From an uncultured Lachnospiraceae bacterium (GTDB lineage: Bacteria > Bacillota > Clostridia > Lachnospirales > Lachnospiraceae), in the NCBI GenBank assembly GCA_902774125.1, contig CACYHD010000005.1, positions 1 to 64,000 on the forward strand: DNA of 64,000 nt. The letters run 5' to 3'. Within the stretch, counting starts at the first letter, position 1; the number at the start of each line of letters is the position of its first letter. Of the stretch, positions 26,317 through 35,347 are shown piece by piece. A program made the translations under genes and the position numbers. Below the pieces are notes generated by a model. The model had not been told where the DNA came from. It worked only from the letters and a program-made list of their open reading frames with translations, and made no database searches.

Positions 26317-27600
26317 TTATTTCTTTGTGATTTTTTCCATGCCACCCATGTATGGTCTTAGCGCTTCAGGAATGTTTACACTTCCATCCTCATTAAGATT
26401 GTTTTCAAGGAACGCAATCAACATACGTGGTGGAGCAACAACAGTGTTGTTAAGTGTGTGAGCGTGATAGTTGCCCTCAGCACCTTTGATTCTGATGCCC
26501 AATCTTCTAGCCTGTGCATCGCCTAGGTTAGAGCAACTTCCAACCTCAAAGTACTTCTTCTGTCTAGGTGACCACGCCTCAACGTCAACTGACTTAACTT
26601 TAAGATCAGCCAAGTCACCTGAACAGCACTCAAGTGTTCTAACAGGAATGTCTAGAGTTCTGAACAAGTCAACTGTGTTTTTCCATAGCTTGTCGTACCA
26701 TTCCATACTTTCTTCTGGCTTACAGATAACTATCATTTCCTGTTTTTCAAACTGATGTATTCTGTACACACCTCTCTCTTCGATACCGTGAGCACCTTTT
26801 TCTTTTCTAAAACATGGTGAGTAACTTGTCAATGTATATGGTAGCTCATCTTCCTGGATGTGCTTATTAATAAACTTACCGATCATTGAGTGCTCACTTG
26901 TTCCGATTAGATACAAGTCCTCGCCCTCAATCTTGTACATCATTGAGTCCATCTCATCAAAACTCATAACGCCAGTTACAACGTTACTTCTAATCATAAA
27001 AGGAGGAACACAATATGTGAAACCTCTATCAATCATAAAGTCTCTAGCGTAACTGATAACTGCTGAGTGAAGTCTAGCGATGTCACCCATTAGATAATAA
27101 AAACCGTTACCCGCAACATCTCTTGCAGCATCAAGATCAATTCCGTCGAACGCTTCCATAATTTCTGTGTGATATGGAATCTCGTAATCTGGAACGACTG
27201 GCTCGCCAAACTTTTCAAGTTCAACATTCTTGCTGTCGTCCTCACCGATTGGAACTGATGGATCGATGATGTTAGGAATAACCATCATTCTCTTTTTGAT
27301 TTCTTCCTCAAGAGTTCTTTCCTTTTCAGTTAGCTCGTCGATTCGTGCATTGCCGGCAGCAACTTCTGCCTTAACTTTTTCTGCCTCATCTTTTTTGCCA
27401 TCTTTCATCAAGCCACCAATCATTTTTGATAGTTTGTTTTTGTTGGCTCTAAGAGCTTCAACCTCTTTTTTGTTATCTCTGTTCTGCTGGTCTAGTTCAA
27501 TAACTTCATCAACTAGTGGAAGCTTCTTGTCCTGGAATTTGTTTTTGATATTCTGTTTTACAATATCAGGATTTTCTCTCAAAAATTTAATATCTAACAT
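26317..27600 (-). CDS. serS: seryl-tRNA synthetase
   Basis: It charges tRNA-Ser. The 427-residue protein has the usual length and layout: an N-terminal coiled coil for tRNA binding (about 30-105, KKEVEALRANKNKLSK) and a class II catalytic domain with GTSEHSM, FRKEKGAHGIEERGVYR (motif 2), ECCSGDLADLK and the motif 3 region NYHAHTLNNTVVAPPRML. AAAGGA precedes the start codon. The recurring ATATTATGTAAACC motif lies 22 nt before the ATG on the coding strand. Confidence 0.96.
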   Translation of the reverse strand: MLDIKFLRENPDIVKQNIKNKFQDKKLPLVDEVIELDQQNRDNKKEVEALRANKNKLSKMIGGLMKDGKKDEAEKVKAEVAAGNARIDELTEKERTLEEEIKKRMMVIPNIIDPSVPIGEDDSKNVELEKFGEPVVPDYEIPYHTEIMEAFDGIDLDAARDVAGNGFYYLMGDIARLHSAVISYARDFMIDRGFTYCVPPFMIRSNVVTGVMSFDEMDSMMYKIEGEDLYLIGTSEHSMIGKFINKHIQEDELPYTLTSYSPCFRKEKGAHGIEERGVYRIHQFEKQEMIVICKPEESMEWYDKLWKNTVDLFRTLDIPVRTLECCSGDLADLKVKSVDVEAWSPRQKKYFEVGSCSNLGDAQARRLGIRIKGAEGNYHAHTLNNTVVAPPRMLIAFLENNLNEDGSVNIPEALRPYMGGMEKITKK

Positions 27601-27621
27601 GTTGTTTCCTTTCTTGTGGTT

Positions 27622-27636
27622 GGTTTACATAATATT
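27622..27636 (-). promoter_or_regulatory. recurring motif (ATATTATGTAAACC) before serS
   Basis: The minus strand reads AATATTATGTAAACC, 22 nt upstream of the serS start. The same 13-14 bp stretch is found before parB, rsmG (twice) and gyrA and, degenerate, in the oriC gap. Role unknown; it contains a TATTAT that could be a -10 element. Confidence 0.5.
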
Positions 27637-27678
27637 TATACTGTAGTTTTTGTTTTTCCTATTGATTTTCCTGCTGTG

Positions 27679-28149
27679 TTACTGGTTGATTGCTTTTTCC
27701 AAAGCTTCTTTTTCTTCCTCACCAAGTGTTGCGTACGCCTCACCTTTTATGATTTCTTTGATGTATGTGTAACTACTGTCTCGGCCGTGCATTGTGTTTA
27801 GTATGAAACCTGTGTTCACGTCGTCCAAAACACAAAGTGCAAAACTAAGGTTGCCGCCCATTTCCTTGAAAGCGTCGTACTTGACAATTCCTAACTTGTG
27901 GAAAGTTGTCTTGATTTCCTTGAGCGCTTCGTCCATCTTTAGTTCGTTGGCTTTGTAGTCTTCTTTAAGTATTTCCATTTGCTGAAAATTTTCTTCAATT
28001 GCCTCTGCAAGATTCTCAGCATTTTTTCCTTTCATAAAGTTTTCGTATCTTGCCATTAGATGTTTAATCTTTTGGTTCTGAACTATAAGAATAATAATTG
28101 AAACCAAAAGTATAAACGCAACAGCACCTAAATAAATATATTCTCTCAT
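27679..28149 (-). CDS. DUF4446 family membrane protein
   Basis: The 156-residue protein starts with a transmembrane helix (about 6-25, VAFILLVSIIILIV), then a coiled coil (about 30-85) and a compact C-terminal domain: LGIVKYDAFKEMGGNLSFAL, LDDVNTGFILNTMHGRDSS. This family is common beside parB in Firmicutes; its function is unknown. Here too it directly follows parB (53 bp), so it is probably in the parAB transcript. Single-pass anchoring with a cytoplasmic or external domain cannot be decided. Confidence 0.88.
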   Translation of the reverse strand: MREYIYLGAVAFILLVSIIILIVQNQKIKHLMARYENFMKGKNAENLAEAIEENFQQMEILKEDYKANELKMDEALKEIKTTFHKLGIVKYDAFKEMGGNLSFALCVLDDVNTGFILNTMHGRDSSYTYIKEIIKGEAYATLGEEEKEALEKAINQ

Positions 28150-28201
28150 ATTGTTAACCTTTCATTTGTATTTTTGTTTTAGTCTTTTGGGCCCGTTATT
28201 T

Positions 28202-29173
28202 TTAGTCTCTGTTAAGACTTTCAAAAAGAGCAAATAATCTTTCGAACTCATCTGTTGAATAATAGTCGATTTCGATTTTTCCCTTGCCATCTTTTTTATG
28301 GTTAATAGAAACTTTTGTTCCCAAAATATTTTTCAACTTTTCTGTAAGTCTTACAACCTCTGCGTCGTTCTGTTTTGGCAAAGGTAATTTCTTTTGTTTT
28401 GGATGAAGAATAGATTTGACATATTCTTCAGTCTCTCTAACACTCATGTTTTTTTCTACAACACTCTTAGCAGCGCGCTCCTGAATTTCCGGAAGCTCAA
28501 GTGCTAGCAACGCTCTTGCGTGACCGTTGGATATCTGTCCTTCAATCACCATGTTCTGAACCTTGTCTGTAAGGTTGAGAAGTCTAAGTGTGTTAGTGAT
28601 AGCAGATCTTGACTTGGACAACCTAGATGCAACTTCTTCTTGCTTGAGATTGTACTCGTCGATAAGACTCTTGTATGCTCTAGCCTCTTCGATAGGATTC
28701 AAATCTTTTCTCTGTAAGTTCTCGATTAGGGCAACCTCAGACGCTTCCTGCTTACCCATATTTTTTACAACGACAGGAACTTCTTTGATGCCGGCTAGCT
28801 TGGCAGCTCTCCAACGTCTCTCACCTGCGATGATTTTATAATAGTCATTTTCTTTTTGAACTACGATTGGCTGAATCAAACCGTACTGGCTAATTGAATC
28901 AGCAAGTTCCTCTAACGCCTCCTGGTCAAAAAACTTACGAGGCTGATCTCTGTTAGGCTCAATATCCGATATAGGCAACATTGTATCTGCCGGAACTTTT
29001 ACCTCTTTGATTACTTCTTTGATGACTTCTTTCTCAACAGGAACTTCTTTGATAACTTCTTTTTCAACAATCTTTACATTTGAGTCATCTTTTGATTTAT
29101 TATCTTTCTTAGGTTTGCTACTTGGGATAAGTGCATCAACACCTCTTCCTAAACCTTTCTTTCTAACAGCCAT
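28202..29173 (-). CDS. parB: chromosome partitioning protein ParB/Spo0J
   Basis: ParB binds parS, spreads as a CTP-dependent clamp and loads SMC complexes near the origin. The 323-residue protein has an N-terminal basic region, a Glu/Lys/Val linker with repeated EVIKEV units, the CTPase/partition motifs QPRKFF, GERRWRAAKLAG and ENLQRKDLNPIEEARAY, a helix-turn-helix (VASRLSKSRSAITNTLRLL) and a C-terminal dimer domain. The linker is longer than in the B. subtilis protein. GGAGGG lies 5 nt before ATG 29173. Its targets, TGTTTCACGTGAAACA, cluster 1.1 kb upstream. Confidence 0.96.
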   Translation of the reverse strand: MAVRKKGLGRGVDALIPSSKPKKDNKSKDDSNVKIVEKEVIKEVPVEKEVIKEVIKEVKVPADTMLPISDIEPNRDQPRKFFDQEALEELADSISQYGLIQPIVVQKENDYYKIIAGERRWRAAKLAGIKEVPVVVKNMGKQEASEVALIENLQRKDLNPIEEARAYKSLIDEYNLKQEEVASRLSKSRSAITNTLRLLNLTDKVQNMVIEGQISNGHARALLALELPEIQERAAKSVVEKNMSVRETEEYVKSILHPKQKKLPLPKQNDAEVVRLTEKLKNILGTKVSINHKKDGKGKIEIDYYSTDEFERLFALFESLNRD

Positions 29174-29192
29174 TTTTCCCTCCGTTTTTGTT

Positions 29193-29206
29193 GGTTTACA
29201 TAATAT
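29193..29206 (-). promoter_or_regulatory. recurring motif (ATATTATGTAAACC) before parB
   Basis: The minus strand reads ATATTATGTAAACC, 19 nt upstream of the parB start inside the 113-bp parA-parB gap. It matches the copies before serS, rsmG and gyrA. Confidence 0.5.
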
Positions 29207-29286
29207 CTGGTTGTTTTTTCTTATTATAATCTTTAGATTTATATATTATGCTCTATTAATTCTCATTAATATTATTTTCTATTTTT

Positions 29287-30054
29287 TTATGCTCTAGTGT
29301 TTTTGATTATTTCCTTAGCAAGATTTTCATAAGCCTCTGCACCAGCAGACTTCTTATCGTACATGTGGATTGGAATTCCATAACTTGGTGCTTCTGCCAA
29401 TCTTACATTTCTAGGAATTACTGTTTCATAAATGTGAAGGTGAATATTATCCTTAACATCGTTTACAACGTCTGATGAAAGATTAGTTCTTGAATCATAC
29501 ATTGTGAAAACAATTCCATCGATTTCTAAGTTCTCATTCAATCTATCCTGAATAAGATTGATTGTATGAATAAGCTGTGACAAACCTTCTAGAGCGTAGT
29601 ACTCACACTGAATTGGAACAAGAACAGAGTCAGCAGCTACCATAGCATTTACTGTAAGTAAGTTAAGTGAAGGTGGACAGTCAATAATAATGTAATCGAA
29701 CTGATCCTTAATCTTGTCTAACTCATTCTTCAAAATAAATTCTCTATCATCAATACCTATCAAATCAATTTCTGCACCAGATAAGTTTACGTTAGATGGA
29801 AGAACCTTAAGGTTATCCACAACACTATCTACAGCACATTCCTCGAATGTAGCTTCCTGCAAAAACAAATCATAAATAGTATTTTCTAATGTTTGCTTTG
29901 TTACACCTGTACCACTAGTTGCATTTCCCTGAGGGTCGATATCTACTAGCAAAACTTTCTTGCCCAGTTCAGCAAGACATGAGGCTAGATTGATAGATGT
30001 AGTAGTTTTTCCTACACCGCCCTTTTGGTTAGTTATAGCCATTATCTTTCCCAT
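29287..30054 (-). CDS. parA: chromosome partitioning ATPase ParA/Soj
   Basis: The 255-residue protein is a deviant Walker-type ATPase: KGGVGKTTTSINLASCLAE, VDIDPQGNATSG and IIDCPPSLNLLTVNA. ParA binds DNA with ATP, works with ParB in origin segregation and in relatives also controls DnaA. Length is normal for Soj. GAAGAGGTG precedes ATG 30054. The gene is followed by parB and preceded by the parS-rich gap, whose five sites could let ParB bound there affect parA transcription; that is inference. Confidence 0.96.
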   Translation of the reverse strand: MGKIMAITNQKGGVGKTTTSINLASCLAELGKKVLLVDIDPQGNATSGTGVTKQTLENTIYDLFLQEATFEECAVDSVVDNLKVLPSNVNLSGAEIDLIGIDDREFILKNELDKIKDQFDYIIIDCPPSLNLLTVNAMVAADSVLVPIQCEYYALEGLSQLIHTINLIQDRLNENLEIDGIVFTMYDSRTNLSSDVVNDVKDNIHLHIYETVIPRNVRLAEAPSYGIPIHMYDKKSAGAEAYENLAKEIIKNTRA

Positions 30055-30278
30055 GATAACACCTCTTCCTTTAGTCTTCTCTAAAGAAATATTCTAACAC
30101 AGATGACTAATCTTTGCTATAAAAGAATGAAGGAATATATCACCATATATCACCCTAAAAGTCAGTAAAAATCAACAATATAGAGCATTGAAACAATGGC
30201 AGCTCTACAATATATTGTGCTTTAAGTGTATAATCCAGGCCTAAAATAATTCTAAAAATTTTTTTGAATAATTCTGGA

Positions 30279-30468
30279 TGTTTCACGTGAAACATGTTTT
30301 GCTATATAGTTGTCTTATGTTGAACAGTTGATTTATGTTTCACGTGAAACATTTCTTGTTCATAGATTGTTTATTGTTTCACGTGAAACATTTCTTGTCC
30401 ATGAATTGATCATTGTTTCACGTGAAACATTTCCTGCCCATACATTTATTATTGTTTCACGTGAAACA
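30279..30468. repeat. cluster of five parS sites
   Basis: Perfect 16-bp parS palindromes (TGTTTCACGTGAAACA) occur at 30279-30294, 30336-30351, 30375-30390, 30414-30429 and 30453-30468. The last four starts are exactly 39 bp apart and the sequence between them is also related (ATTTCTTG...CAT), so the array is a 39-bp tandem repeat; the first is 57 bp from the second. The 463-bp gap 30055-30517 holds this array, a terminator and little else. Confidence 0.95.
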
Positions 30469-30484
30469 TAGCAGACATTCTTTC

Positions 30485-30512
30485 AAAAAAAAAGGAATGC
30501 ATTGCGCATTCC
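30485..30512 (-). terminator. terminator after the coiled-coil gene
   Basis: On the minus strand GGAATGC, GCAAT loop, GCATTCC is followed by nine T. It sits just past the stop of the coiled-coil gene and in front of the parS cluster, so parA probably has its own promoter. Confidence 0.9.
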
Positions 30513-30517
30513 CTTCA

Positions 30518-31075
30518 TTACATATCTTTCAAAATATTTTTTAATTCTAGCGAAACTCGATTTCCATCGACTCTGCATATCTTCAAACAGAACTCCAACT
30601 TTTCTTTTATCTTTTTGTTCTGAACATATTGTTCTTCATCAAAGTTCTTGTTCGTAACATCAAGAGATATGTTAAAGCTGCTTGGTTCTTCATTTTTAAT
30701 TATATTAGTGCTTGTCTCAGAATCATTCACTAATGTTTCACGTGAAACATTTATTTCTTCAACTTCATTCTGACAAAGCTTTATTAATTCAATTTCCTGC
30801 TTTTTTTCTTTAATCTCTTTGTTGTAGTTGTTTATTTCTTCATAACACTGGTTGATATGCTTTTTCATATTATCAACTTCTTCATCCTTAGATGCAAGAG
30901 AATCTCTAACTGTAACAGAAAGCATCTTTGATATTTCATCTGATTCATTCTCTACTTCGAAGATTTGTGCATTTATTTGCTTGATAGAAACCTCGCACAT
31001 TTTTTTCTTTTCATCCAATAGATCTAATTCTTTTTCAATTATTCGAATTCTATCTGCCAAATATTCTTTAATCAT
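30518..31075 (-). CDS. coiled-coil protein of unknown function with an internal parS site
   Basis: The 185-residue protein is mostly predicted coiled coil (about 5-100, e.g. IEKELDLLDEKKKMCEVS) followed by a less ordered acidic region and a short C-terminal segment. No signal, membrane segment or known domain is seen. A sixth perfect parS site (30734-30749) lies inside the reading frame and encodes NVSRET. It stands between rsmG and parA, where a noc-like gene is found in Bacillus, but it has no ParB-like motifs. GTGGAGG precedes ATG 31075. Confidence 0.75.
   Translation of the reverse strand: MIKEYLADRIRIIEKELDLLDEKKKMCEVSIKQINAQIFEVENESDEISKMLSVTVRDSLASKDEEVDNMKKHINQCYEEINNYNKEIKEKKQEIELIKLCQNEVEEINVSRETLVNDSETSTNIIKNEEPSSFNISLDVTNKNFDEEQYVQNKKIKEKLEFCLKICRVDGNRVSLELKNILKDM
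30734..30749. promoter_or_regulatory. sixth parS site, inside a coding region
   Basis: A perfect TGTTTCACGTGAAACA in the coiled-coil gene. It reads NVSRET in frame, so the site and the protein sequence constrain each other. It lies 281 bp from the array of five. Confidence 0.95.
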
Positions 31076-31100
31076 TTTTCCTCCACTTATATCAAATACC

Positions 31101-31814
31101 TTATAATGGTTTCTTTGTAGGCTTACCAGCTCTTCTGGGATATTTATTATCTGTACAATTCACCTTATTAATAATAGCAAATGTTCTATCTATATCTGTT
31201 TCTGGAATGCTAACTGTTTCTACTTTTTCTAATTCTCCTCCGAGAACTTTTATAGCGTTAGAAGATTGATTAATTTCTTCTTCGCTATTAGCTGACTTGT
31301 AACTAACAAACTTGCCTCCCTCTTTAACAAAAGGAATACAATACTCTGCTAGTACCGATAGATTAGCTACTGCTCTAGATACGCAATAGTCGAACTGTTC
31401 TCTATAACTTTCATCTCTTCCAAAATCCTCAGCTCTTCCATGAATAGTATACACATTCTCTAGTCCTAGCTTTTCTATAACTTCATCTAAGAATTTAATT
31501 CTCTTATCTAATGAATCTAGAAGAACAACTTCCAATTCAGGAAAAACAATTTTTAGAACAAGACCTGGAAAGCCTGCTCCAGTTCCCACATCAATTATTT
31601 TTCCATTAGTCATTGGCACAACAGAATTGATGAGAGCACTGTCAACAAAGTGCTTGCTTATAATCTCATCTACATCTGTAATTGCAGTTAGATTCATTAC
31701 TTTGTTTTTTTCAATAAGAAGAGAGCAGTAGTTCTTCAACTGATCAACTTGCTTATCACTCAATTCAATATTTATTTTTTTTAAACTACTTATTAATAAT
31801 TCATTATTAAACAT
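31101..31814 (-). CDS. rsmG: 16S rRNA (guanine-N7-)-methyltransferase RsmG (GidB)
   Basis: It methylates G527 of 16S rRNA. The 237-residue protein has NLTAITDVDEIISKHFVDS, the SAM-binding DVGTGAGFPGLVLKI and CVSRAVANL. Length is typical. It follows mnmG by 29 bp on the same strand. Two copies of the ATATTATGTAAACC motif lie 11 and 26 nt upstream of its ATG, and the farther one overlaps the mnmG stop codon. Confidence 0.95.
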   Translation of the reverse strand: MFNNELLISSLKKINIELSDKQVDQLKNYCSLLIEKNKVMNLTAITDVDEIISKHFVDSALINSVVPMTNGKIIDVGTGAGFPGLVLKIVFPELEVVLLDSLDKRIKFLDEVIEKLGLENVYTIHGRAEDFGRDESYREQFDYCVSRAVANLSVLAEYCIPFVKEGGKFVSYKSANSEEEINQSSNAIKVLGGELEKVETVSIPETDIDRTFAIINKVNCTDNKYPRRAGKPTKKPL

Positions 31815-31825
31815 ATTTGCACCTT

Positions 31826-31855
31826 GGTTTACATAATATAGGTTTACATAATATT
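31826..31855 (-). promoter_or_regulatory. two tandem copies of the ATATTATGTAAACC motif before rsmG
   Basis: Copies at 31826-31839 and 31841-31855 are 15 bp apart in the same orientation, directly upstream of rsmG. The distal copy supplies the last codons and TAA stop of mnmG (ATT ATG TAA). Confidence 0.6.
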
Positions 31856-33721
31856 TTGTTCCATATAAATCATAAGCACAGAAATATCAGCAGGAGACAC
31901 ACCAGATATTCTAGATGCCTGGCCTATATTGATAGGCTTATACAATTTGAGTTTTTGTCTAGCCTCAATACGCAAGCTCTTTACCTTATCATAATCGAAG
32001 TCACTAGGTATTTTTTTGCCTTCGATTTTTTTAAAGTTTCTAACTTGCTTTTTTTGTCTCTCAATATATCCGCTGTACTTAATATTAATGTTAACTTGTT
32101 CCTTAACATCATCCGGCAATTCTTCTCTGTCGTGATCAAGCTCAGCAATCAAATCATAGCTAAGCTCTGGTCGTCTGATTAACTCGGCGAGAGTAGTTGC
32201 AGTCTTGAGATGTGTTGAACCTATCTTTTCAAGAATTTCTTGGTTTTCTCTAGCAGCGCCGATAGAAGTATTTTCAAGTCTTTCAACTTCCTTGGCAATT
32301 AATTTTTCTTTGAGACAAATTCTGTCATATCTTTCCTGACTAATCAAACCAACTTCATAACCAATCTTGGACAATCTAAGATCTGCATTGTCCTGGCGAA
32401 GAAGTAGTCTGTACTCTGCACGACTTGTCATCATTCGATATGGTTCGTGACTTTCTTTAGTAACTAGGTCATCAATCAACACTCCGATGTAACCTTCGGA
32501 TCTGTCGATTACAATTGTATCCTTACCCTGGCAAAAACGTGCAGCATTAATTCCAGCAACAATACCTTGCGCTGCAGCTTCCTCATAACCTGAACTTCCG
32601 TTAAACTGACCTGCACTAAACAAACCTTTAACCGCCTTGAACTCAAGGTCAGGCAAAAGCTGTCCATACTCAATACAATCGTATTCAATAGCATAAGCAT
32701 TTCTAACAATTGTTGCATTCTCCAAACCTGGAACAGAATGATACATAGCATCTTGAACATCTTCAGGAAGTGATGATGACATTCCACCCAGATACATTTC
32801 ATTAGTATATAATCCTTCAGGCTCAATAAAAACCTGATGTCTGTTTTTGTCCGCAAACTTCACAACCTTATCTTCAATAGAAGGACAATATCTTGGACCT
32901 GTTCCCTCAATCATTCCTGAGAAGAGAGGAGAGCGGTTAATATTTTCTTTTATAATTTCATGTGTCTTTTCTGTTGTATAAGTTAGCCAACATGAAACCT
33001 GATCTTTTTGAATGCTTTCTGGATCAGTTTCAAAAGAGAATGGAACAACTCGCTCATCGCCAAACTGTTCCTCCATCTTACTAAAGTCAACAGTTCGCTT
33101 GTCGACACGGGCAGGAGTACCTGTCTTGAATCTTCTCATCTTGATTCCATTTTCTTCAAGAGACTCTGTTAAGTGAGTTGCAGCGCTAAGACCGTTTGGA
33201 CCAGTGTGCTGACACACATCACCATAAATACATTTGGCCTTGAGATAAACACCAGTTGCAAGAACAACAGAAGTAGCATAATAAGTTGCATTACTTGTTG
33301 TCTTAACTCCTTTGATAACGCCGTCTTCAACAATAATGCTAGCAACTTCACCCTGCTTAATTGTTAAGTTGTCTGTATTCTCAAGAGTTCTTCTCATCTC
33401 TCTTGTGTAATCTTGCTTATCCGCCTGAGCTCTAAGTGAATGAACAGCAGGACCTTTGGACTTGTTAAGCATCTTAGATTGAATAAACGTCTTATCAATG
33501 TTTTTGCCCATCTCGCCACCGAGAGCATCAACCTCGCGAACAAGGTGACCCTTTGATGTTCCACCAATATTAGGATTACATGGCATAAGTGCAATGCTAT
33601 CAACACTAATAGTAAAAACAATTGTTTTTAATCCAAGGCGCGCCGAAGCAAGAGCTGCCTCGCAACCCGCATGACCTGCTCCAACTATAATCACATCATA
33701 TGTTTCAGTTATATTTCCCAT
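31844..33721 (-). CDS. mnmG: tRNA uridine-5-carboxymethylaminomethyl modification enzyme, FAD subunit
   Basis: MnmG works with MnmE to modify U34 of several tRNAs. The 625-residue protein has the FAD site [18 protein letters not shown], the [18 protein letters not shown] block, [20 protein letters not shown] and [17 protein letters not shown]. Length is standard. It lies between mnmE (54 bp upstream) and rsmG, the usual order near oriC. AGGAG lies before ATG 33721. Confidence 0.97.
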   Translation of the reverse strand: MGNITETYDVIIVGAGHAGCEAALASARLGLKTIVFTISVDSIALMPCNPNIGGTSKGHLVREVDALGGEMGKNIDKTFIQSKMLNKSKGPAVHSLRAQADKQDYTREMRRTLENTDNLTIKQGEVASIIVEDGVIKGVKTTSNATYYATSVVLATGVYLKAKCIYGDVCQHTGPNGLSAATHLTESLEENGIKMRRFKTGTPARVDKRTVDFSKMEEQFGDERVVPFSFETDPESIQKDQVSCWLTYTTEKTHEIIKENINRSPLFSGMIEGTGPRYCPSIEDKVVKFADKNRHQVFIEPEGLYTNEMYLGGMSSSLPEDVQDAMYHSVPGLENATIVRNAYAIEYDCIEYGQLLPDLEFKAVKGLFSAGQFNGSSGYEEAAAQGIVAGINAARFCQGKDTIVIDRSEGYIGVLIDDLVTKESHEPYRMMTSRAEYRLLLRQDNADLRLSKIGYEVGLISQERYDRICLKEKLIAKEVERLENTSIGAARENQEILEKIGSTHLKTATTLAELIRRPELSYDLIAELDHDREELPDDVKEQVNINIKYSGYIERQKKQVRNFKKIEGKKIPSDFDYDKVKSLRIEARQKLKLYKPINIGQASRISGVSPADISVLMIYMEQNIM

Positions 33722-33775
33722 TACATTCTCCTAGTTTAACTAACTTTTTCTAATTGTTTTGGGTGGCCAAAAAAA

Positions 33776-35161
33776 TTATTTGCCCATACAAAACTTCGAA
33801 AAAATTTCTTCTGCCAAATCATCCTCAACACTCTCACCAATAATAAGACCTAGCTGCTCGTAAGCATTCATAAGATCTATTGAATAAAAGTCCTCAGGCA
33901 TCTGGTCATTAACAGTTTGCACAACATTCATAAGACTAACCTTGGCCTCATCAAGCGCCTCCTTATGTCTTATGTTAGTGATGTACACTTCGTCATTCAT
34001 ATTTATCTTGCCCAGATAAAACTTGTTTTTGATTTCTTCCTCAAGCTGACTCATACCGTCACCTGTTTTGGCAGAAAAAAGAATAGCATCCAGGCCATAA
34101 TTGTTTTTGATTTCTTCCTTATCAAGAACAATATCCTTGTCAATCTTGTTGAGCAAAACAATTGACTGCTTGCCCTTAATGATATCGATGATTGCCTTGT
34201 CATTGTCATCAAGAGGTTTACCTCCATCAACGACAAAAATAATAAGGTCTGCATCCTCAGCCATTTCCTTAGACTTGCTAACACCAATCTGCTCAACCTT
34301 GTCGTCAGACTCACGGATGCCGGCAGTGTCTACTATATTAAGACTGATTCCAGAAAGATTAATATTTTCTTCGAGCGTATCTCTCGTTGTACCTTCAATA
34401 TCTGTTACGATAGCTCGCTCTTCTCCAAGCATTAAATTGAGAAGTGAAGACTTACCTGCATTAGGCTTTCCTAGAATTACAGTTTTAATTCCCTCTTTAA
34501 TAATCCTACCGTTTTCAAAACTTGAAGAAAGTCGCTCAATCTCTTTTATGTTTTTGTCTAGCATCTTGCTAATCTCATCGCTGTAACCGTCAAGGCTAAT
34601 GTGCTCCGGATCATCAAGTGCAGATTCAATAAACGCGATATGATAAATAATATCTTCTCTTAATTTTTTGATTGCATCAGAAACTCTTCCGTTAAGCTGA
34701 CCAATTGAACTTTTGTGGGCCAAGTCGTTTTTGGAATTAATCAAATCCATAACAGCTTCCGCCTGTGTCAAATCCATCTTGCCGTTAAGAAAAGCACGCT
34801 TAGTAAACTCACCAGGTTCTGCAGTTCTTGCACCGGCTTTAATAACTGTCTCCAAAACTTTTTTGAGGACAAGCATTCCGCCATGACAATTTATCTCGAT
34901 AGTATCCTCACCGGTAAAAGAATGTGGCCCTTTCATTATAAGCACAAGTACCTCATCAATCTCCTCGCCGTTGTCTACTATCTTACCAAAGTGAGCTGTA
35001 TGACTTTTACATGAAGCCAAAAAATTATCTTTTTTATTATTATGTGAAACAAAAATCTTGTCTGCTATAGTTATGGAATCTTCTCCGCTAATTCTTATAA
35101 CGCCAATTCCTGAATTGCCATAGGCAGTTGATATAGCAGCAACTGTATCAGTTATTTTCAT
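33776..35161 (-). CDS. mnmE: tRNA modification GTPase MnmE (TrmE)
   Basis: The 461-residue protein has an N-terminal folate-binding domain, the inserted G domain (G1 GKPNAGKSSL, G2 EGTTRDT, G3 DTAGIRES, G4 NKID) and ends in FCMGK, which holds the conserved C-terminal Cys of the family. It forms the U34-modifying complex with MnmG, encoded next. It is preceded by a terminator for khpB and so likely has its own promoter in the 35162-35289 gap. AAGAGGA precedes the ATG. Confidence 0.97.
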   Translation of the reverse strand: MKITDTVAAISTAYGNSGIGVIRISGEDSITIADKIFVSHNNKKDNFLASCKSHTAHFGKIVDNGEEIDEVLVLIMKGPHSFTGEDTIEINCHGGMLVLKKVLETVIKAGARTAEPGEFTKRAFLNGKMDLTQAEAVMDLINSKNDLAHKSSIGQLNGRVSDAIKKLREDIIYHIAFIESALDDPEHISLDGYSDEISKMLDKNIKEIERLSSSFENGRIIKEGIKTVILGKPNAGKSSLLNLMLGEERAIVTDIEGTTRDTLEENINLSGISLNIVDTAGIRESDDKVEQIGVSKSKEMAEDADLIIFVVDGGKPLDDNDKAIIDIIKGKQSIVLLNKIDKDIVLDKEEIKNNYGLDAILFSAKTGDGMSQLEEEIKNKFYLGKINMNDEVYITNIRHKEALDEAKVSLMNVVQTVNDQMPEDFYSIDLMNAYEQLGLIIGESVEDDLAEEIFSKFCMGK

Positions 35162-35289
35162 AATATCCTCTTCTTACATATTACAATGCCAAAAATTTAT
35201 AATTACTCTGATGCAAAAAAGCATAGTAATTCAATTTAAAAGTATAGCACAAATAATAATAAAGTCATAGAAAAAGGTTTTTGCATAAT

Positions 35290-35333
35290 AAAAAATCCTT
35301 TGCAACCTACTTAAAGATTACAAAGGATTTTTA
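35290..35333 (-). terminator. terminator after khpB
   Basis: On the minus strand AAAATCCTTTG and CAAAGGATTTT form an 11-bp stem around an 18-nt loop, followed by T-rich sequence. It separates the khpB-yidC group from mnmE. Confidence 0.75.
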
Positions 35334-35347
35334 TTTAATAAATATTA

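Noticed and set aside
30336-30468. Regular 39-bp spacing that could look like a CRISPR array
   Set aside because: The repeat is the parS palindrome and the spacers are similar to each other, not unique; no cas genes are near.
34101-34586. Plus-strand frame opposite mnmE
   Set aside because: It is a shadow of the MnmE G domain with no family match.
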